The notes under the pieces: generated by a model | What the model was told of the DNA's origin: nothing | Databases searched by the model: none | What the model saw: only the letters and a program-made list of their open reading frames with translations | Made by a program: the position numbers and the translations under genes | From: Ampelocalamus luodianensis | Lineage: Eukaryota > Streptophyta > Magnoliopsida > Poales > Poaceae | NCBI GenBank assembly: GCA_036346255.1 | Contig: CM070634.1 | Location: forward strand, 83,145,020-83,209,019 | DNA: 64,000 bases | Direction of reading: 5' to 3' | Part shown: piece by piece, positions 57,669 through 64,000 of the stretch | Position numbering within the stretch: position 1 is the stretch's first letter | Layout of the letters: every line of letters begins with the position of its first letter

Positions 57669-58421
57669 GGTAAGGATCTTGATTCAGTAAGGCCATGAAT
57701 GGTGAATGAATGGATTGAGCTCCTAGTGCTAGCTCCCTGTTGGCAGTGAATCAAAGAATCAATGGCCAATGAGGCAATGAATCAATGGATTGAGCTCCTA
57801 GTGCTAGCTAATTAAATCCCATTCGTTTAATGTTTTTGCTAATTAAATTGCAGATGTGTTGATGACCCATGCTTATTGTAGTACCTACTAATGGAGTAAT
57901 GGTTTGATCCTGAGCCTTGACAAAATGACAGAGAACCTAAATCTTTCTATGATTAACAACTGCCTTTTTGTGTCTTGTTGTGTCCTATTGTTTTTATGAA
58001 CAAAATTGTTATCATGCCAATGCATGGCACTCTGGCAGAGACTGAAGACTGCCAAAAGAATTTTGATTCATTCTGTTTCCATGAAATTTCTATGCCAAGT
58101 CGTCACGGTAAGGTGTGCTCATGAACTTGTAATTACCGATGATCGGGCGCTCGGAAAGCTAGATGCTTAGTAGAAGCAACCTTGACAGATAGATTAAACT
58201 GCCAAGGGTTCCTGTGGAGATTATCAATTAAGCATGTTGAACCAAGTTAAAATTGCTAGCGTCTCAAGCGGTCACAGGTTTGGATCCAAACTAGTTGGAT
58301 GCTAGTCCTTCTATGATGCTAGTCATTCTTATTTTCCTTTTATGATGCTAGTCCTTATATGATTAAATGTTCTGTTGTTGATTAATACACATATTTAGAT
58401 GATCTTCGTAGTTTGTAGAAT

Positions 58422-60613
58422 ATGCATTCCTCATTGATATCTTATGTATTCCCTCCATTGTCTTGTGCTAGATTTGTGATAGAATCTACAATTGGAAGTA
58501 GCAGTGCAAGTGTAAGCAATACATCTCCTGCTTTGCCGGTGACACAACCACCACAACCACCTTCCACTGCTATAAATGATCTAGTTGCCGGTGCATTGGT
58601 GCCAAGGAATGAAGTTGATTTGACTGGTGAGACTGGTGTCGAAACCGACATTCCTGCTCCTGCTGCAAAGAGAGCAAAGAAGTGCAGCTTTGATGTTTGG
58701 GAGCACTACACAAAATATGAGAAAAAGAAGAAAGGATCTGATGGCAAGATGATTACAAAGTATTGGGCTAAATGCAACAAGTGCAGGTACAAATCTCGTT
58801 GTGAGAGTTCGAGAGGCACATCAGTCTTTTGGAATCACTTGGGTAGCAAGCACCAAATCAAGGGAGGCCAACAACTTCTAAAATTGATGAAGAGTGGATA
58901 TGACAGCAACACTGCATCTATTGAGACTTATAGGTATGATGAGGCTGACAGTTTGAAAAAATTATATTTGGCAATTATCATGCATGAATATCCCTTTAAT
59001 ATTGTTGAGCATGAGTACTTTGTGGAGTTTATCAAGTCACTACGCCCTAGTTTTCCAATTAAGAGTCGACATTCTTGCGGAAAAGATATATTGAATATCT
59101 TTGTAGAGGAAAAAAGAAGTTGTATGATTACTTCAAAACACTTGCATGTCGCTTTAGTACAACTATGGACATGTGGACATCAAACCAAAATAAAGGTTAC
59201 ATGTGTATCATCTGTGCATTGGATAGATGACAATAGGACCATGCGAAAAAGAATTATTAAGTTTATGCATGTAGAAGGACCCCATTCAGGAAGAAACTTG
59301 TGCGCACAATTTCATGATAGTGTAGTGGACTGGAATCTTGATAGGAAATTGCTTGCCCTTACTTTGGATAATGCATCGGCCGGTGATGTATGTGCTAAGG
59401 GGGTAGTACTAAAACTCAATAAGTCAGCTCCTTTGATCCGTGATGGTATCTTTTTTTCATGTGAAATGCTTGAATTATATTTTGAACCTTGTTGTCCAAG
59501 ATGGTTTGAAGCAAATTGCACTAGCTATTGCAAATATCATAAATACAATTGTAATTGTGAAGAACTCTCCATTGCAGTATGAGGAATTTATGAAGTGTGC
59601 ATCAGAATGTGACTTAGATGTGACAAATGGTCTCCCCTTGGATGTTCCAACAAGGTGGAACTCCACATATCTCATGTTGAAGCAAGCTATTTACTATAGG
59701 CATGCTTTTGATAGGTTTTTCCTTCAACATAGAAGCAAATATATGAGATGTGCATCGATCAATGAAAATTGGACTATGGCAAAATCTATATCTACATGTT
59801 TGAAGAGATTTTATGATGCTACTGAGATCTTCTCTAGCACTAAATATCCAACAGCAAATCTATTTTTCAATACTTTTTGCAAGATTAAGCTTACCATTGC
59901 AGATTGGTGTGATAGCTTTGATCCTATTATATCTTCTATGGCTCATTCCATGTAAATTAAGTATGATAAGTATTGGGAAAAGTCCAACATGGCTCTAGCT
60001 GTAGCATGTTTTTTTTTATCCTAGATACAAGACAAAGCCGATACACTATTTTGCAGATAAGATTTACCATCACAATACTCCAGCAGAAGTTGATAAATTC
60101 ATGAGTGTTATTAACCAGCTGTTCCAGGCTTATATGTCCAGTACACTTGTAACTTCAAAGAAAACAGCAACTGCAAATGTGCAAACAGTTGATTCTCAAC
60201 CATTAGACCAAGAGGTTGAGGATGAGGGGAGTGATGATGAGCTTGATGCAGATCTTGAAAGGTTCTTGCATGGTAATAGTGCTGTAGGTCAAGGTACCAA
60301 AACTGAGTTGGAAGTGTACATAGAACAACCACTAGTGGAATAGAAAACAAAAGGCAAAGTCTTATTTGATGTTTTGTCATGGTGGAAGCTCAAGCAACCT
60401 GAGCTCCCTATTCTCTCCCGACTTGCACGTGATATTTTATCTATTCAAGTGTCGACTGTTGCTTCGGAGTCAGCTTTTAGTACTGGCGGTCGTGTTGTCG
60501 ATCCATTTCGTAGTCGTCTTGATACTGAAGTCGTGCAAGCTTTGGTTTGTACCAAAGATTGGACTACAGCGTCTCGAAAAGGTAATATTGAGTTCTACAC
60601 TTATATTTGATTG
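58422..60613 (+). pseudogene. hAT transposase (BED zinc finger, RNase H-like core, hATC), broken
   Basis: The first frame (58422-59582, 386 codons) has a BED zinc finger at residues 91-144 (C118, C121, H139, H144 in AKCNKC...WNHLGSKH), then YFVEFIKSLRPSF. A shift at the A-run near 59110 and a second near 59210 throw TTMDMWTS, which holds the first catalytic Asp, into another frame and then restore it. A third shift at the T-run near 59450 moves on to 59440-59955, with FHVKCLNYILNLVVQDGL and DVPTRWNSTYLML. A TAA follows SMAHSM at 59953. Then come another shift near 60010, a stop at 60341-60343, and the hATC dimerisation domain STVASESAFSTGGR...ALVCTKDW (60374-60610). In life it would bind TIRs and excise the element. 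It resembles RICESLEEPER-type transposases. With two stops and at least four shifts it is dead. Confidence 0.93.
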
Positions 60614-60669
60614 GTTTATGTGTAGTATGTGAGCAAATTTTTTAGCATAATTAATCTTTTTCACATGAA

Positions 60670-60899
60670 GGTGGAGATATTGGTGGATCTATCCTCCTCA
60701 CTGAGATGGACATGGAGGGCATTGAGCGATGCTTTGCAAGCTTGGCGACGGTTTGCTGTTTTTTTACCTATCTAGCTTATTGGCTTAATTTAATATCACC
60801 TTGATAAATGATACTCATTGAACTACAACTTGTAGTTGCAGGAGCACGAGGATATGGATGATTTGGAGGAGGACGTGTTGGAGGATATGGATGAATGAC
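60670..60899 (+). pseudogene. C-terminal exons of the hAT transposase
   Basis: After the hATC domain a short exon reads GDIGGSILLTEMDMEGIERC (60671 to about 60752). Following an AG at 60838-60840, the last exon reads EHEDMDDLEEDVLEDMDE and stops at 60897-60899. An acidic tail after hATC is common in plant hAT transposases. Exon limits are by eye. Confidence 0.65.
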
Positions 60900-61396
60900 C
60901 TTTTGATTGCCAAAGTGAATGACCTTTTGGATTCTTAGCATTATTGAACTGTGATAACCTAAGTGTGAACTACATTTTATATATGTGATGAACTAAGTTT
61001 TATGTATATTGACTTGTGAGTTATGACTTATGAGCTAAATGTGGTACACTAAGTGTTATGTTTGTGATGAACTAATTAATGCACCTTGCTAGTGCCAATG
61101 TTATGTGTGATTGCTGAAAATATGAACAATTCATGAATATTTGCATCAAACAAACTAGTTATATGTTTTCGTTAATTTCTAGCATGCAATTTAAGGGGTT
61201 TTCATGTTCCGAAAAAATATCCGTGACTGTATTTGTTTCAATTTGTATTCGCTCTGTATTCATATTCGATATTATTCGCATCCGTATTCGTATCCAAGGT
61301 ATATGTGTTCGTATCCGAATCCGAGAAAAAATGTGAAAATAAATATGGCGAGTCATTATCCGTGCGTTTTGATCCGTTTTCACCCCTAGTGACCGT

Positions 61397-62940
61397 GCAT
61401 GTCCCCAAAGGCTTTGGTGGTCGCTTCCTTGCCTCATTCTCGCTTGCGTGGACCCCATGTTTCAGTTGGAAGATTCTGATGGATGTGCCCTTTAGTCTTG
61501 GAAGGCAAACATAATTTTCTTGGAACATTATGGACCTTTTGTTTGCCCTTTTTATTCGATTTAAAAGCAAAAAAAAACATCAAAACCCAAACAAACTGGT
61601 GGTTTTTTCAACTAACCTATAAAAAAACCTAAGCCATTTTAAGCCTATAAACTACAAGCCAGTTGAGGGGTTTTTTTTGCTTTTGTGGGTTGAAAATAGT
61701 GATTTGCCATCGAAATTACCCACCAATATCAACCATATATAAAAGAAAAACCTTCATTTTTTTCTCTCATTCCTCCTCCTCTCTCCAACCCGTTCGCCTA
61801 CCTCCTCTCTCGCGAGTTGCGAGTAGGGTTTGCGTTGGCCCCACCATAGTTGCCTCCTCGTTGTCGACGACCATATCTCCCAGCGCCGCCGTCCTTCTCA
61901 TCCGCGCCTCTATCCTTCACGCCCCCAAGTTGTCATCCACGTCCCGCGGCGCCGACCCGGCCTCCTCCACGACGCCTCTCTTCCTTGCTTCCTGGTCGCT
62001 ACATCGCCCCTCTTCCCGCGCCACCGACCTAACCTCCCCCTCCACGACGCCTCACTCCGCCGCCTTCTGGTCACCGCCCCTGGTCCCACGCCGCCGACCT
62101 AGCCTCCTCCCTCCGCGACGCCTCTCTCTGCCGCCTCCCGGTCGCTACGTCGTGCCTCTTCTCGCGCCACCGACCCAACCTCCCCCTTCGTGATGCCTCT
62201 CCGTTGCCTCTCGGTGGCAAGGGCGGCCTGCCGATGAGGGTATGTCAGACAATTTAACAATAAGTCGTAGCTCAAAATCCATTTAAAAAATCAGGTTACC
62301 AAACACCCTGGCTTTGCCTAAAAGCTAAGTGCTTAAAAGTTGGCTTTAAGCTATAAGCCAAAAGGCCTAAGCCTAAACAAACAGTACCTATATCTTGGGA
62401 TTTGTTTCATACACCCTTTTAGAAAAGTTTATGAATCTTATAGCAAATAGGTTAATATTAGGTAAGGGCAAATCTGTATCAGCCAAAAATAGATCAAATT
62501 GAAGATTAGATATAGATATAGATTTGAATAGCAAGTGGGGACAAATCTTTGATTTGATTTTTTAACGGTAATGCATATTTGACTCCACCTACTATCAACT
62601 ACTTTGCTTTAAGATTAGTAAACTTTTTTTAAAGAGATGTACAGAAGCACACCTCTATGTTTTTCTATTGGGAGAAAAATAGATGCCCTGAAGAATTAGG
62701 AAAATACAGTATGTGTCATTTTGAAAATGTAGAACTTCATTTTTCACGTGCCCCTTAAGATGTCACTTATGAAAGAATGGATTGAGTAGTTTGGGGAAGA
62801 AGGGTCAAGACTCAAGACTAGCTGATTTCCAACCAGCTTCAGATGGAACTGTAGGCCTTGGATATCTGACTGGTTACCGACAAGAACCAAACAAAAATCA
62901 GTCGCTACCAATGCCCTAGCTACCACCCCCCACAATGGCA
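61397..62940. other. Possible element at 61560-62390, then 3' flank of an edge gene
   Basis: Positions 61770-62220 are C-rich and open in three plus-strand frames (Pro/Ser/Arg-rich, no domain). The right side ends in an AAACAAACAGTACC-like word often seen at the tips of grass elements, and AAGCCTAAACAAAC and AAGCCTATAAAC words lie on both sides, but no true inverted ends could be aligned. From about 62640 the DNA may be the 3' untranslated region of the exon that follows. Confidence 0.35.
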
Positions 62941-62941
62941 G

Positions 62942-63252
62942 TTAAGTACAGGCTTCCGAAACAGTAGCACTCGCCTGAGCTAACAATAGCTGGCACTCGT
63001 ACTTTGCGTTGATTACTTCGCTGCCCCTGAGAAACGATACAAGATCCGCAATTTTGATCCATGCGACGAGATAGGCCTCAAATCTCATTGCACGGCTTTC
63101 AACATTGTATGGCTCAATCTCATTCCTTTTCTGCCGGGCTAATCTCATATCCTTATTAAAAACAACCGGGATAGATGCATGAATCCAATTCTTCAGAAGC
63201 TTATTAATTGGAGACAGTTGAAAATTATTGAAGAATACATAATTTTCAAAAG
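62942..63252 (-). CDS. Terminal exon of an unidentified host-like gene
   Basis: On the minus strand an open frame begins at an AG acceptor (63253-63254) and runs about 103 codons to TAA (62942-62944). It reads FENYVFFNNFQLSPINKLL, NWIHASIPVVFNKDMRLAR, IEPYNVESRAMRFEAYL, WIKIADLVSFLRGSEVI and ends QASATVSEACT. The composition is balanced, with no repeats or stops, unlike the low-complexity frames elsewhere, and this is the reason for calling it. I do not recognise the family. It is mostly helical by eye. The upstream exons must lie outside the window or in decayed DNA. It could be a captured or pseudogenised exon. The 3' flank down to about 62700 would be the untranslated region. Confidence 0.5.
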
Positions 63253-63254
63253 CT

Positions 63255-63875
63255 AAATTACTTGTTACTTGATATTGATGTCATGTGTTCCGGATTAATT
63301 CTTCAACGTGGTAAGAGGATCACACGGAGCAACAAGAGCACAACCTAACCTGTTTGACAGACAACGTGCAACCATACCTGTTGAGGACCAGTGTCTCATG
63401 GTCCTAAATTGTCCAGTACACGGAAGGCCAAGAAATGTACAATCTTCAAAATTTTGGAGTCAACCTGAATAGCCTACTACAGCATTGAGCGAAGCCTGGT
63501 CTGTAGTAGCTGTCCTCTATGGCTCTATGAGACCATGACCCATCCATGTCCAACGCAATATCATCAGACCACAGCAAATCTGTTACAAATTCACAGTGGA
63601 ATGCTAGCAAAGCTGGTAGCATGAGGTGCTAGTACCAGACAGTCCAGGCCAACTAATATGACGCTATGCAGCATAAGAAGCAACAACTCTGACCGCCCAT
63701 GACACCGCAGCAAGGATCTGCGGGGAAGAACGATAGCGCTTGACAACCTTATTGAAGCAAATACTCTGGCACAACACAAGTCTGGAAGAGTTAAAACGGC
63801 ATTAAGGCAATACCGAGTGCTTCTGTATGGTCAGAACTCAGAATACATGAGCCGTGCAGCAGAAAGGCTACTGCA
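63255..63875. other. Region between the two edge exons
   Basis: It has no long frame. If the exon at 63876-64000 belongs to a separate gene, this is its 3' untranslated region and spacer. If the two exons belong to one gene, it would be an intron with an alternative stop. No strong splice donor is visible at the end of the 63876 exon, which favours separate transcript ends. Confidence 0.4.
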
Positions 63876-64000
63876 TCAACTTGACGTGTCTTGTGATTCT
63901 TTAAGCCCTTCTCTCAACCTCAGAACTTCGCGGCAGGAGTAAGAAAGATCCTTCTTCAGCTTGGTGGATGCTTCATGATACTTCGCACCCATCAGCTTCA
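63876..64000 (-). CDS. C-terminal exon of an unidentified coiled-coil protein (partial)
   Basis: The minus strand is open from the window edge to TGA at 63876-63878, about 41 codons. It reads KLMGAKYHEASTKLKKDLSY then SCREVLRLREGLKESQDTSS. Heptad-like Leu/Lys/Glu spacing suggests the end of a coiled coil. The family is not recognised. The exon continues beyond the window, so start, length and splice pattern are unknown. Codon use is ordinary and there is no sign of element origin, which makes it the best host-gene candidate here. Confidence 0.55.
   Translation of the reverse strand, partial: KLMGAKYHEASTKLKKDLSYSCREVLRLREGLKESQDTSS

Larger units (their letters stand above)
57088..61388 (+). 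mobile_element. hAT transposon with its own (dead) transposase gene
   Basis: The ends TAGAGGTGAAAACGGATG and, on the other strand, TAGGGGTGAAAACGGATC are hAT-type. The flanking 8-mers GTGACCAC (57080-57087) and GTGACCGT (61389-61396) match at six positions, as for an aged 8-bp duplication. Subterminal regions carry ATCCG/CGGAT words in many copies (CGGATTCGG, GTATTCGTATCC), probable transposase sites. The size, 4.3 kb, and the gene content are those of an autonomous element, now broken by several mutations. Confidence 0.93.

Noticed and set aside
61770..62220. A plus-strand frame of 176 codons rich in Pro, Ser and Arg
   Set aside because: It is low-complexity C-rich DNA with three open frames and no domain, start context or splice evidence.

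Overview
The window is plant nuclear DNA, almost certainly from a grass (Poaceae). The evidence is the mix of elements: CACTA transposons with TCACAGACGG-type subterminal repeats, a Pack-MULE, MITEs, a tRNA-derived SINE resembling the grass Au family, hAT elements and LTR retrotransposons with initiator-Met primer sites. Captured exons are very GC-rich and the flanks AT-rich, as is usual in grasses. No intact host gene lies fully inside the window. The only likely host coding sequence is two minus-strand terminal exons at the right edge (62942-63252 and 63876-64000). The species cannot be named from the sequence.

Left part (1-28749): old, small and medium DNA elements. After degenerate repeats (1-2100) and an eroded hAT-like segment come two non-autonomous CACTA elements of one family in opposite orientation. 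One is 5034-7353 with TSD TGG. The other is 8503-12581 and carries a captured, frameshifted F-box gene with its intron, a 124-bp minisatellite and a 416-nt hairpin. The second CACTA sits in an LTR fragment that itself split a MITE, whose two halves are now at 8250-8449 and 13274-13404. Further right are a MULE-like foldback (13503-14093), a deleted Ty1-copia element on the minus strand (15632-18349, PBS visible), a SINE (20489-20605), a Pack-MULE with perfect 9-bp TSDs (20962-22262) and several MITEs.

Middle (28750-55540): one nest of retrotransposons. The host is a Ty1-copia sequence arranged head to head. A minus-strand copy (LTR, RNase H, RT, integrase, gag) abuts at about 51133-51140 a plus-strand copy that starts inside RT and runs to the 3' LTR. 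Into it went (a) a 12-kb gypsy-type element, 28750-40755, TSD ACAAG, with long LTRs and only a gag-like gene with an expanded zinc-knuckle array; (b) a 5.1-kb solo LTR, 41636-46740, TSD CAGTC; and (c) a 1.6-kb non-autonomous hAT, 51188-52796, TSD CTTGTGGC. The gypsy-type element in turn contains a 2.2-kb solo LTR (36154-38402, TSD CAGTC).

Right part (55541-64000): low-information DNA, then a 4.3-kb hAT element (57088-61388) with a recognisable but broken BED/hATC transposase gene, another GC-rich segment, and the two host-like exons. All element genes show breaks. No transcription unit can be called functional from sequence alone, except possibly the edge exons. The main biological interest is structural: gene capture by two classes of DNA transposon, two kinds of long inverted repeat able to make double-stranded RNA, and a gag-only retroelement.
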